Virus record (IMG/VR): IMGVR_UViG_3300037119_003595
Span: 1-35,355 of that record
DNA: 35,355 bases
Strand: one strand, 5' to 3'
DNA from: a virus
The notes beneath the pieces are model-generated. The model did not search any database, was not told the DNA's origin, and was given only the letters and a program-made list of their open reading frames with translations. Of this stretch, positions 26,946-34,670 are shown in pieces. Position 1 is the stretch's first letter. Each line of letters begins with the position of its first letter. The position numbers were made by a program, and so were the translations under genes.

Positions 26946-27268
26946 ACGAGTCGCTGAAGCCGTTCGTCGCCAAGTGCCCGGCCAAGTGCGGCGCTGACGT
27001 GCTGCTCTACTACCCGTCCAGGAAGTCCCTCACGGCCAAGTGGGCCAAGCCCGAGGTCCTGGAGATGGAGCCCACCACTGGCGGCACCTGGTCGGTGGTC
27101 GCCGCGCGCGCCTTCAACGGGGAGCTGCACATCATCAAGTCCGGTCACCGGATGCTCGCAACCAAGCTTGGCCCCGGCCAGCTCCAGGGCGCCCAGCGTC
27201 ACGGCCTGGACCTGCACGAGCCGCACTCGACCTACTGCGCCAACGGCGGCCGAAAGCCCCGCAAGTAG
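26942..27268 (+). CDS. Hypothetical protein with CPAKCG motif, 108 aa
   Basis: The GTG at 26942 overlaps the preceding stop. KCPAKCGADVLLYYPSRK (C12, C16) at the N-terminus resembles the motif of the protein at 1109; HEPHSTYC near the end (H92, H95, C99) could complete the zinc site. The tail is basic (GGRKPRK). Function unknown. Confidence 0.65.
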   Translation: MNESLKPFVAKCPAKCGADVLLYYPSRKSLTAKWAKPEVLEMEPTTGGTWSVVAARAFNGELHIIKSGHRMLATKLGPGQLQGAQRHGLDLHEPHSTYCANGGRKPRK

Positions 27269-27302
27269 CCTTCCCCGCTCGACCCACCCAAGGAGATAGC
27301 CG

Positions 27303-27851
27303 ATGATCGACAAGGACAGTCGGAACCCGTTCCTGAACGACGAGCACTCGCCCGAGACCGTGTCCGGCGCCCTCTGCTCGCTGATCACCAGTGTGTCGCT
27401 CACGGTAACCGTGGACCCCCAGCTCTCCACGGCGTTCATCACCAACGCCCTGGGGAGCCTTGTTGCCCTGGTCGAGGAGGGCGACGCCAGCGCTGCGCTG
27501 CGAGCCCTGCTGTTCGAGGTGACCCGCTACGTGCACATCCACGTCGCCCCCGACGTGCCCGTGATCGAGAGCGAACGCAGTGCCGAACATGAGGCCATCC
27601 TGGCTGGGGACCCCCGGCTCCGCGTCCTCACCACGGCCGCAAACGAGTGGTTCAAGCTCACGTGCGCCCAGCGCGACGAGCCCGCCGGGAACGTCCTGAA
27701 GGCCATCCACAAGGAGGTGCCGCTCCTCCAGGTCCCCAGCGCCCTGTTGTACATCGCCACCGTGGCCGTGTGCAGCCTGGGCGTGTCCGTGCACATGCAG
27801 TACCTCGCGGACCCCAACGAGGACGAGGGCGGCCAGCACACCCACCTCTAA
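27303..27851 (+). CDS. Hypothetical protein, 182 aa
   Basis: The ATG at 27303 follows AAGGAGATAGCC. The product is largely helical with hydrophobic patches (VSGALCSLITSVSLTVTV, TAFITNALGSLVALVEEGD, ALLYIATVAVCSLGVSVHMQYL); the last one might be a membrane segment. No known motif is visible. It is the last gene before the capsid transcription signals. Function unknown. Confidence 0.65.
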   Translation: MIDKDSRNPFLNDEHSPETVSGALCSLITSVSLTVTVDPQLSTAFITNALGSLVALVEEGDASAALRALLFEVTRYVHIHVAPDVPVIESERSAEHEAILAGDPRLRVLTTAANEWFKLTCAQRDEPAGNVLKAIHKEVPLLQVPSALLYIATVAVCSLGVSVHMQYLADPNEDEGGQHTHL

Positions 27852-27874
27852 CGCGTAGCCCCCGCAAGTTCCCC

Positions 27875-27920
27875 AGGCCCCGCTCTGTCACGCCGCTACG
27901 GTGTGCGCAGAACGGGGCCT
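27875..27920 (+). terminator. Possible hairpin terminator before the capsid gene
   Basis: AGGCCCCG (27875-27882) and CGGGGCCT (27913-27920) form an 8-bp stem with a 30-base loop that also contains TCTG/CAGA. It is weaker than the other terminators because of the loop length. Confidence 0.5.
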
Positions 27921-27976
27921 AGTGGCGCATGCACCACCTAGTGGAGCGGAGCCCGGTCAGGACGCCTAGCGACCGG
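27918..27976 (+). promoter_or_regulatory. Capsid gene leader with repeats and hairpin
   Basis: The 167-base gap before the capsid gene holds CCTAGTGG twice (27918-27925, 27937-27944), a related CCTAGCG (27965-27971), and a hairpin CCGGTC (27953-27958) with GACCGG (27971-27976). No CCCCG-type promoter is present here. A separate late-gene control site is possible. Confidence 0.4.
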
Positions 27977-28018
27977 CCAGCAGTCCCTCACGACCGACCT
28001 ACACGAGAGGAACCCACG

Positions 28019-29716
28019 ATGGACTTCGAGACCATCCTGGAGCGACTCGCGGAGGCCACGGACGCGGAGCTGGGTGAAGCACTGGTAGCCATCGGCGCCA
28101 ATGCTCAGGAGCTGCGTACGGGCACCGCGACACAGGAGAACGTTGAGCGCCTGGAGGCCCTGGCCACCGCGCGCAGCGCCATCCAGGCCGAGCAGACGCG
28201 CCGCGTGGAGCTGGCTGACCGCCAGGCCGCCGCCCTCGCGAACTTTGCCGAGGAGGACGGCACCGAGGAGGAGGCCCCGGAAGAGGTCGCCGCCGAGGGT
28301 GCCGAGTCCGAGGAGTCCGCCGAGGAGGACGGCGACGAGGAGGCGGAAGAGGCCCCCGAGGGCCAGTCCGTCACCGCCGGAGCCAAGCCCCGCAAGCGCA
28401 TCGGCTCCATGTCGGCCAAGCGTGGTGGCAACAAGCCTCCGGCCAAGAAGAGCCGCGTCGTCACGACCGCACGAGTCCAGGGCAACATCCCCGGATTCGA
28501 GGCTGGTCAGCAGATCGACCGCGCCCAGCTGGCCACGGCCATGTCCGAGCGCTTCAACACGCTGAACCGTGCTGGCGGCGACGGCCGCTACCACGTGGCC
28601 CGCATCCAGTCCGAGTTCCCCGAGGAGCGCACGCTCACCAAGGACTCCTGGGCAGTCAACACCCAGCGCATCGAGGCAGCGACCGGCCAGGAGGCCCTCG
28701 TGGCCGCCGGTGGTCTCTGCGCGCCGCTGGAGACGGACTACGCCATCGCGAACGTGGGCGTCACCGCCCGCCCGATCCGGGACGCGCTCACGCGGTTCGG
28801 TGTCGAGCGCGGCGGCATCACGTGGCGGGCGCCGTTCGACGCGCTCACCATGTCCACGGGCCTGGGCGTCTGGACGCTGGCCAACGACGAGGCCGTGGGC
28901 GTCATCGAGGACCCGGACGTGCCGGACCCCACCAAGACCTGTTTCGTGGTGGAGTGCCCTGGCCTGAACGAGGCCACGATTTACTCCACGTACCTGTGCA
29001 TGGAGTTCCCGAACATCACCGCCCGGTTCGACCGGGAGTGGGTGGACGCCACCAACCGCGCGGCGGACGTGGCTCACGCCAGGTTCGCGGAGAACCAGCT
29101 TCTCCAGCGCCTGCTGGCCGGTTCCAAGCACCTCACGGCGGCCAAGGCCGTTTCGGCCGTGCGTGACGTGCTGGTGAACCTGGACAAGACCATCGCGTAC
29201 TACCGGTCCAAGCACCGCCTGGACACGATGGTCCCGCTCCGCATGATCCTGCCTGCCTGGGTGAAGGAGCTTTTCCGCGCAGACCTCACGCGCGGTTTCG
29301 CCGGTGACCTGGACGCGCTGGCCGTCGCGGACGCGACCATCCAGGGCTGGTTCCGGGCGCGCGGCGTCAACATCACCTTCCACCTGGACGGCCTCGCCGC
29401 CGACGCCACGGTGACCCCGAACGTCCCGGCTCAGGTGTACGCCAACGTCACCGCGAACTCGGCGATCCCCGGTTTCATCGACCGGATCGACGCCGTCCTG
29501 TTCGTCGAGGGCGAATGGCTGTACCTGGACGGCGGCATCCTGGACCTGGGCCTGGTGCGGGACTCCACGCTGAACGCACGGAACCGCTACCGCCAGTTCC
29601 AGGAGACGTTCGAGGGCGTGGCCTTCAAGGGCGTCGAGACGCTGCGCCTCAACATGGAGGTTCAGCCGACCGGCGCGACGGCGGGCACGATCTCCACCTC
29701 CGCATTCGTCGACTGA
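28019..29716 (+). CDS. Major capsid protein with N-terminal scaffold-like region, 565 aa
   Basis: The ATG at 28019 follows AGAGGAACCCACG. Residues 1-90 form a long charged helix with the shared ELADRQAAAL segment, then a very acidic stretch (Glu/Asp/Ala, about 80-122) and a basic patch (KPRKRIGSMSAKRGGNKPP). From about residue 155 the sequence reads as an HK97-fold capsid protein: RIEAATGQEALVAAGGLCAP, a central spine-helix region and beta-rich C-terminal part with VEGEWLYLDGG. The N-terminal part probably acts as a built-in scaffold (delta domain) removed by the protease at 24447, so no separate scaffold gene is needed. The length fits such a fused form. Confidence 0.85.
   Translation: MDFETILERLAEATDAELGEALVAIGANAQELRTGTATQENVERLEALATARSAIQAEQTRRVELADRQAAALANFAEEDGTEEEAPEEVAAEGAESEESAEEDGDEEAEEAPEGQSVTAGAKPRKRIGSMSAKRGGNKPPAKKSRVVTTARVQGNIPGFEAGQQIDRAQLATAMSERFNTLNRAGGDGRYHVARIQSEFPEERTLTKDSWAVNTQRIEAATGQEALVAAGGLCAPLETDYAIANVGVTARPIRDALTRFGVERGGITWRAPFDALTMSTGLGVWTLANDEAVGVIEDPDVPDPTKTCFVVECPGLNEATIYSTYLCMEFPNITARFDREWVDATNRAADVAHARFAENQLLQRLLAGSKHLTAAKAVSAVRDVLVNLDKTIAYYRSKHRLDTMVPLRMILPAWVKELFRADLTRGFAGDLDALAVADATIQGWFRARGVNITFHLDGLAADATVTPNVPAQVYANVTANSAIPGFIDRIDAVLFVEGEWLYLDGGILDLGLVRDSTLNARNRYRQFQETFEGVAFKGVETLRLNMEVQPTGATAGTISTSAFVD
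28211..28239 (+). repeat. 29-bp direct repeat, copy 2 (capsid 5' region)
   Basis: Identical to 25782-25810 in the protease gene and in the same frame (LADRQAAAL). It lies in the helix before the acidic scaffold-like stretch. Confidence 0.9.
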
Positions 29717-29727
29717 CCGGCTTGGAG

Positions 29728-29756
29728 ACCGGGGCCCGTTGCGATCGGACCCCGGT
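29728..29756 (+). terminator. Possible hairpin terminator after the capsid gene
   Basis: ACCGGGG (29728-29734) and CCCCGGT (29750-29756) pair, with a 15-base loop and TCTCCTC following. It is 11 bases after the capsid stop and may reduce read-through. Confidence 0.55.
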
Positions 29757-29763
29757 TCTCCTC

Positions 29764-29781
29764 AACCCCCTAAGGAGGGTT
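29764..29781 (+). promoter_or_regulatory. Strong ribosome binding site in a small hairpin
   Basis: AACCC (29764-29768) and GGGTT (29777-29781) enclose CCTAAGGA, so AAGGAGGG, the best Shine-Dalgarno sequence in the window, lies partly in the stem. It precedes the ATG at 29787 by 9 bases. Confidence 0.45.
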
Positions 29782-29786
29782 AGGAC

Positions 29787-30638
29787 ATGGTGATGATGTT
29801 CACCGAGGTCCAGCCGGTACAGGCCGCCGCTCCCGCAACGGGACTCCTGGTGTCGGCTGTGAAGCCGCCGCGTGGCGAGTCCGACGCGGACTGGGCAAAC
29901 GGGTTCGCGTGGCGCACCGAGCGGTGTCCGGCGTGGCAGGGCTACGAGCCGTGCGACACGCTGGAGACGCTCCCGCCGGAGGACGGCAACGGCATCGAGT
30001 ACCACCGGCCCGTGGGCTACCGCGTCCGGGACGAGTGCACCACGCTCAACGGGGCGTTCGATTCCGAGCGCGTGACCCGCATGTCTGAAGCCGTGGCCTC
30101 GCACGTGATCGCGGAGGAACTCTGGGAAGGCACGATCACCCAGGCGAACACGTACGACACGCGCGACGAGACCGGCAGGACCAACAACTACCTGGCGCGC
30201 GCCACGGCCACCACCGTGGGCACCGGGCCGTACCCGATCCACGAGGCCCTGGGCCTCCTGGAGGAGGCGGCGCGGCGTGACGCTGGCGGCCAGCAGGTCG
30301 TCATTCACATGCCTATCCGGCTCGTGCCGGACGAGGGCCTGGTGAAGGTCGGGAACCTGCTCTACACCCAGACGGGCGCGCTTGTGATCGTCGACTCCGG
30401 ATACACGGGCACCGGCCCGGCCGGGCAGGCTGTCACGGACGAGGTCGCGTGGATGTACGCCACGGGGCCGGTCACCGTGCGCCAGTCCACTGTAGACATC
30501 GGCGTAGAGCCATCGTCCACTCTGGACAGGAGCACCAACCGGCGCACCGTCTGGGCACACCGGCTGTTCGCCGCAACGTTCGACCCCTGCACGCACTTCG
30601 CAATCCAGGCCGCCCTCCCGGGCGCGGTCTCGGCCTGA
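29787..30638 (+). CDS. Probable virion structural protein, 283 aa
   Basis: The ATG at 29787 follows AAGGAGGG. The layout is an Ala/Pro-rich N-terminus, DADWANGFAWRTERCPAWQGYEPCDT, a helical centre (SEAVASHVIAEELWEGTIT) and a beta-rich end with AVTDEVAWMYATGPVTVRQS. Proteins with this W-NG-W-x-C pattern follow the major capsid gene in several actinophages and are annotated as structural. It may be a minor capsid or head-closure protein. The exact role is not known to me. Confidence 0.65.
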   Translation: MVMMFTEVQPVQAAAPATGLLVSAVKPPRGESDADWANGFAWRTERCPAWQGYEPCDTLETLPPEDGNGIEYHRPVGYRVRDECTTLNGAFDSERVTRMSEAVASHVIAEELWEGTITQANTYDTRDETGRTNNYLARATATTVGTGPYPIHEALGLLEEAARRDAGGQQVVIHMPIRLVPDEGLVKVGNLLYTQTGALVIVDSGYTGTGPAGQAVTDEVAWMYATGPVTVRQSTVDIGVEPSSTLDRSTNRRTVWAHRLFAATFDPCTHFAIQAALPGAVSA

Positions 30639-30654
30639 CCGGGAGGACAGGAAG

Positions 30655-31329
30655 ATGGCATACGACGGTTCCGGAACCCTGTTCGCACTGGGGACCCGGA
30701 TCACCAAGCTGGGCTCCACCGGTGCTCCGCTCGTAGGCGCACAGAACGCCTACGTGACGGACGCCCTCGTGAAGGTCGATCTCGGCCTGGAGTACGAGGA
30801 GGGTGAGGAGATCACCCAGAAGAACGGCGCAGGCGTCATCTGTGTCGCCTACCAGGCGCCCAGCTCGCTGAAGCGCGGCACGGTCGCCGGTTTCCAGTTC
30901 TGCACCCCGGACCCCAACGTGATGCAGTTCCTCATTGGCGGCACGGTTCTGAGCAACACGGACCCGACGCCGGACCAGATCGGCTACGCCGCGCCCGAGG
31001 TGGGCACGGACCCCGTTCCCAACGGCGTGTCCCTGGAGTTCTGGACCAGGGCCATCACCGGCGGCTCGTTCGCGGCGGAACTCCCGTACTTCCACTGGCT
31101 CGTGCCGAGGGCGTTCCTGCGGCCGTCCGGCGCGTTCGCGCTGTCCGGTGAGGACCCCACCGTCCCCGAGTTCGAGGGCTTCTCCACGGAGAACGCGAAC
31201 TGGGGCGACGGCCCGGTCGGTGACTGGGACTACGTCGCGCCGTTCGGCCAGCGCGTCTGGCAGTACGTCCGCGAGGCGGCAATCCCGGACCTGAGCCCGG
31301 CGTTCGTCGCTGTCGTCGCGGACGTGTGA
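30655..31329 (+). CDS. Probable tail tube or virion structural protein, 224 aa
   Basis: The ATG at 30655 follows GGGAGGACAGGAAG. The segment ALVKVDLGLEYEEGEEITQK then GAGVICVAYQAP, and a later CTPDPNVMQFLIGG, resemble the beta-sandwich core of siphophage tail tube proteins (EEGEE-ixxKN and DP-x-lxxLlxGG). A large acidic, aromatic C-terminal part follows (FHWLVPRAFLRPSG). No other tail tube candidate lies between the connectors and the chaperone genes downstream, which supports the call, but the location before the connectors is unusual. A decoration protein is the alternative. Confidence 0.5.
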   Translation: MAYDGSGTLFALGTRITKLGSTGAPLVGAQNAYVTDALVKVDLGLEYEEGEEITQKNGAGVICVAYQAPSSLKRGTVAGFQFCTPDPNVMQFLIGGTVLSNTDPTPDQIGYAAPEVGTDPVPNGVSLEFWTRAITGGSFAAELPYFHWLVPRAFLRPSGAFALSGEDPTVPEFEGFSTENANWGDGPVGDWDYVAPFGQRVWQYVREAAIPDLSPAFVAVVADV

Positions 31330-31363
31330 CCGGCAACAGATCACCCTTGGGTGGGTGAAGACG

Positions 31364-31394
31364 GAACGGGGCGCGACTCCAGCGCGCCCCGTTC
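31364..31394 (+). terminator. Hairpin terminator inside the virion region
   Basis: GAACGGGGCGCG (31364-31375) and CGCGCCCCGTTC (31383-31394) form a perfect 12-bp stem with an ACTCCAG loop. It separates the 30655 gene from the connector operon. No CCCCG-type promoter follows. Confidence 0.75.
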
Positions 31395-31424
31395 CCCCAC
31401 ACTCCAGTTAGGACGGACGAACAG

Positions 31425-31757
31425 ATGGCGTTCAGCAACACTTCCAAGCATGTGGCCCTGGATGCCATCGGCGCCGTGGCCACCTGGCTCTCCGTGCACA
31501 CGGCGGACCCTGGCACCACCGGCGCCAATGAGGTGGCGTCATCGACGCGCGCCCAGACCACGTGGAGCCCGGCGTCCGGCGGCACCAAGACCGGCACCGT
31601 GGCGGCCATCGGCGTGCCTGCCGGTGCCACCATCACCCACTGGGGCCTGTGGACCGGCTCCTCCGGCGGCACCTTCCACACCGGCAACGTGCTTCCCGCC
31701 ACCGAGGTGTACGGCTCCGCTGGCGTCTACAACGCCACCCCGACGCTGTCCGCCTGA
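31425..31757 (+). CDS. Small Ig-like or fibre-like virion protein, 110 aa
   Basis: The ATG at 31425 has AGGACGG upstream. After a short helix comes TWLSVHTADPGTTGANEV, then Gly/Thr/Ser-rich beta strands (GTVAAIGVPAGATITHWGLW) and a C-terminal strand. This pattern (SxHTADPGTTGxxE and VPAGxTITHxGLW) belongs to small head- or tail-fibre-like proteins in actinophages. Its position just before a connector gene that has a fused surface-like domain suggests that both decorate the neck. The function is inferred. Confidence 0.6.
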   Translation: MAFSNTSKHVALDAIGAVATWLSVHTADPGTTGANEVASSTRAQTTWSPASGGTKTGTVAAIGVPAGATITHWGLWTGSSGGTFHTGNVLPATEVYGSAGVYNATPTLSA

Positions 31758-31779
31758 TCACCGAGGGAGGGGGCCACCC

Positions 31780-33351
31780 GTGACCGATTACGACCTGTAC
31801 GGAGCCACCAGTGGCCCCGCTACCTCCATCGACGAGCCCGGCTCGCAGTACACGCTGGGCGTCGAGTGGTACACCACGGCCACCACGTGGCTGAAGGGCT
31901 ACCGCATCTGGCGCCCCTCGGACGGCGGCACTCCCCAGCTGAACGGGCCCATCGTCGCCCGCACCTGGACGGCCGCCGGATCCGCTGTCGCAGGCACCGA
32001 TGCGGCATTCACCCTGTCCGGCTCTGGCTGGCAGACCGTCCTACTCGGCACGCCCGTTCCGCTTCTCGTCGGCTCCGGCAACTCCTATCGCTCCGGCGCG
32101 CACTTCCCTGGCGGCCGGTACGCGGCGACGGCCGGGTACTTCGGCATCGGCGGAGCAGGTGAGGGCGGCATCATCAACGGCCCCCTGCGCGCACCGGACG
32201 CCGGGAACTCGATCAGCCTCATTCAGAACCTGTTCGCCGTTGGTGCGGCGATCACCTTCCCCGCCAGCGGCTCCTCCGCCAACTACTGGGTACAGCCGAT
32301 CATCACCGACGTGGACCCCGGCGGGGAATCCAACAGCGGCGATGTCACCTCGAACCTGGGCCTGGCCTCCAGCGCGACCGGCTCCAAGACCGGCGTGGGT
32401 GCCCCGACCACGGCCCTCGGACTCGGCTCCAGCCTCGCTGGCGTCAAGCTCGGCGCTGGCGGCGTCGGCTCGGCGCTGGGTCTCGGCTCCGCTGTCGGCA
32501 CCGGCGCCAAGACGGGCGTGGGGGCGGTGTCCTCCGCGCTGGGCCTGGCTTCCTCGGTGACCGGCGTCGCGGTATCGGACGGCAAGGCCGCGCGCTCCCA
32601 GGTCCTGTGTTCGTCCTGGGCCCTGCCCAACGACGTTCCCGCGACGGAGCGCGTCAAGCACACCGATGCGGAGTGGTCCCGGTTCCTCCTGTGGGCCTCC
32701 GAAATCCTGTACTACCTGTCCGGCCGCCGATGGACGGGCCTCGGGTGCACCGAGACCGCGACCTTGCGCAGCATGGACGGCAACGGCACGTGGCCGTACC
32801 ACCCCTCCTGGGGCTCGTGCGCCTGCTGGAGCTACGGAACGTGGGACGGACTGTGGTTGTATCCCCCCGGCGTGAACGTGCGCCTGGGGCATCACCAGGG
32901 GCCCGTGGGCATCCAGCTCCCCATGTCGCCCATCGGCACCGTGACCCAGATCCTGGAGGACGGCGTCCTCCTCGCGCCCACCGCGTACCGCGTCTCCCGC
33001 TCCGGCTGGGTGACGCGCATCGACGGCCGCTCGTGGAACACGTGCATGGACACCACCACGATCACGTACACGTTCGGCGAGCCCCCGCCCGGCGCTGGCG
33101 TGGACGCGGCCGTAGACCTGGCGATCGAGCGCGCCGCCCTCTCTCGCGGTGAAGAGTGCGCCTGGCCGCGAACTGTCACCAGCGTCACCCGCCAGGGCCT
33201 TACGATGGAGATCGCGAACCCCCTGGACTTCCTTGCGGACGGACGCACCGGCCTGCCTGGCGTGGACATGTGGTTGGCCGCCGTGAACCCCACCTCTCGC
33301 GCCCAGCGGGGTAGGGTCTGGTCCCCTGATATCCCCTCCGCACACCTGTGA
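31780..33351 (+). CDS. Head-tail adaptor with N-terminal DUF4082-like domain, 523 aa
   Basis: The GTG at 31780 is preceded by GGGAGGGGGCC. Residues of about 20-165 read as a DUF4082-type beta sandwich: GVEWYTTATTWLKGYRIWRP, VARTWTAAGSAVAGTDAAFT, SGSGWQTVLLGTPVPLLVGS and GGRYAATAGYF. Residues 191-270 are four Gly/Ser/Ala/Leu repeats of about 20 residues built on SALGLGS and TGVGA. Residues of about 277-523 look like an actinophage head-tail adaptor: WSRFLLWASEILYYLSGRRW at its start, a Trp/Cys-rich loop, then MSPIGTVTQILEDGVLL and AVDLAIERAALSRGEECAWP. Adaptors are normally about 150-250 residues and lack such an N-terminus. This fused form is unusual. Confidence 0.7.
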   Translation: MTDYDLYGATSGPATSIDEPGSQYTLGVEWYTTATTWLKGYRIWRPSDGGTPQLNGPIVARTWTAAGSAVAGTDAAFTLSGSGWQTVLLGTPVPLLVGSGNSYRSGAHFPGGRYAATAGYFGIGGAGEGGIINGPLRAPDAGNSISLIQNLFAVGAAITFPASGSSANYWVQPIITDVDPGGESNSGDVTSNLGLASSATGSKTGVGAPTTALGLGSSLAGVKLGAGGVGSALGLGSAVGTGAKTGVGAVSSALGLASSVTGVAVSDGKAARSQVLCSSWALPNDVPATERVKHTDAEWSRFLLWASEILYYLSGRRWTGLGCTETATLRSMDGNGTWPYHPSWGSCACWSYGTWDGLWLYPPGVNVRLGHHQGPVGIQLPMSPIGTVTQILEDGVLLAPTAYRVSRSGWVTRIDGRSWNTCMDTTTITYTFGEPPPGAGVDAAVDLAIERAALSRGEECAWPRTVTSVTRQGLTMEIANPLDFLADGRTGLPGVDMWLAAVNPTSRAQRGRVWSPDIPSAHL

Positions 33352-33358
33352 GGTACCC

Positions 33359-33661
33359 GTGGAAGAGCTGAAGAACGACGGTGACCCGTGGTCCCCCGTC
33401 GACGTGCAGGCCGCCGCCCTGGAGCCAGTTGAGGCGCCGGAGGAGCTGGAGGTCCACGGCGGCGACGTGACCGCCCACCTGAACCTGGGCACCGAGCCCA
33501 CCGAGGAGGAGACCCCGGCCGCCGAGGAGGAAGGCGCCACCGAGGCGGAGGAGGCGGACACCGCCAAGGAGGTGGAGGACGTGGAGGCAGTACTGGCCGA
33601 GAAGCTGGCTGTCCTGGACGCCGCCAAGGCCCGCGTCCCGAAGAAGGCGGCCAAGAAGTGA
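33359..33661 (+). CDS. Acidic hypothetical protein, 100 aa
   Basis: The GTG at 33359 starts 7 bases after the adaptor stop. More than a third of the residues are Glu or Asp (EEETPAAEEEGATEAEEADT), with a short basic C-terminus (PKKAAKK). Low-complexity acidic regions like this also occur in the capsid N-terminus at 28019, so a scaffold or assembly-helper role is possible. There is no known domain. It overlaps the next gene by 4 bases. Confidence 0.65.
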   Translation: MEELKNDGDPWSPVDVQAAALEPVEAPEELEVHGGDVTAHLNLGTEPTEEETPAAEEEGATEAEEADTAKEVEDVEAVLAEKLAVLDAAKARVPKKAAKK

Positions 33662-34194
33662 GCGCGCCATTCAACGGCCTGGACGTGGCAGGCACCGGCC
33701 AGCGCATCAAGGACTGGGTCATCGCGCGGTTCGAGGAGTCGAGCCAGCCTCTGCCCGAACGGCGCTACTGCGCGCCCGGCGATCCCCGCTCGATCTCCTG
33801 GGACTGCGAACAGTTCGTGGTGGCGCTCGGCGGCATCGGATGGGGGCAGGCCTTGGATGAGGGCAGCACATCGGCGCGCACCGGCTCGCCGATCTCAGTG
33901 ATGGGCATGCGGCACGCCGTCTACACGCTCCAGCTTGTGCGGTGCACGCCCCAGCCGGATGCCACCAAGCGGGAGAAGCTCCCCAGCGTGGCCGCTCTGG
34001 ACGCCGCCGGTCTCGCGTTCATGCGGGACGCTGGCCTCTTGTCCCAGGCCATGCTCACGTTCGCCGCCGACATGTCCCAGCACCTCGGGCGAGATGCCCT
34101 CGTGCAGTGCGGCGTCGTTGAGCCGGTCGGGCCGGACGGGGGTTTCCACGCCGCAGAGGGCACGATCACCATCACGGTGGGGGCGTTGACCTGA
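33658..34194 (+). CDS. Probable head-tail connector or tail terminator protein, 178 aa
   Basis: The GTG at 33658 overlaps the preceding stop. ISWDCEQFVVALGGIGWG, AVYTLQLVRCTPQP and a helical C-terminal half (ALDAAGLAFMRDAGLLSQAML) match the conserved plan of a connector protein found between adaptor and gp10-like genes in actinophages. Position and pattern support a neck or tail terminator role, but the exact type is uncertain. Confidence 0.65.
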   Translation: MSAPFNGLDVAGTGQRIKDWVIARFEESSQPLPERRYCAPGDPRSISWDCEQFVVALGGIGWGQALDEGSTSARTGSPISVMGMRHAVYTLQLVRCTPQPDATKREKLPSVAALDAAGLAFMRDAGLLSQAMLTFAADMSQHLGRDALVQCGVVEPVGPDGGFHAAEGTITITVGALT

Positions 34195-34640
34195 TGGCGC
34201 GCATGATCGTTCGCGCCTACCCGGGGCCCGTCACCATCCTGCGCCCGGAACTCCAGGCGTTCATCACGGACCCCAACGGCGACGTGTTCAAGGACCTCGT
34301 TCGCCGAGGCACCGTCGTGATGCTCGTGTCCAAGACGTTCGTCCGCGTCCGCACTGGCCGCCTGAAGGCGCTCATCCGCCTTCAGCGCAACGCCAAGAAG
34401 GCACACGTCACGATCGTCGCCGGACGCTCCGGCCTCACGCCTTACACGATGTTCGAGCACGACGGCACGAACCCGCACATCATCACCGCCAAGAAGATGC
34501 GGGGGCGCGGCAAGAAGCGCCGACAGGGGATGTTGCGGTTCACTGTCAACGGACAGGTGGTGTTCCGCCGGTCCGTGCGTCACCCCGGCACGACGGGGTC
34601 TCAGTTCCTCGTGCGCGCCCTGCCGTTCGCGGCCGGGTAG
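34194..34640 (+). CDS. HK97 gp10-like head-tail connector protein, 148 aa
   Basis: The ATG at 34194 overlaps the preceding stop (TGATGG). KTFVRVRTGRLKALIRLQ, YTMFEHDGTNPHIITAKK and the C-terminal HPGTTGSQFLVRALPF are typical of the HK97 gp10-like family, which includes tail completion and neck proteins. It is basic and has the usual length. It would act at the head-tail joint. Confidence 0.75.
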   Translation: MARMIVRAYPGPVTILRPELQAFITDPNGDVFKDLVRRGTVVMLVSKTFVRVRTGRLKALIRLQRNAKKAHVTIVAGRSGLTPYTMFEHDGTNPHIITAKKMRGRGKKRRQGMLRFTVNGQVVFRRSVRHPGTTGSQFLVRALPFAAG

Positions 34641-34670
34641 ATCCACCACCCACCCAGTCTGGAGACCCTG

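Noticed and set aside
27875-27920. tRNA-like fold in the capsid leader
   Set aside because: There is an 8-bp stem but no T-loop GTTCRA sequence, no anticodon arm of correct size and no D-loop. No tRNA was found elsewhere either.
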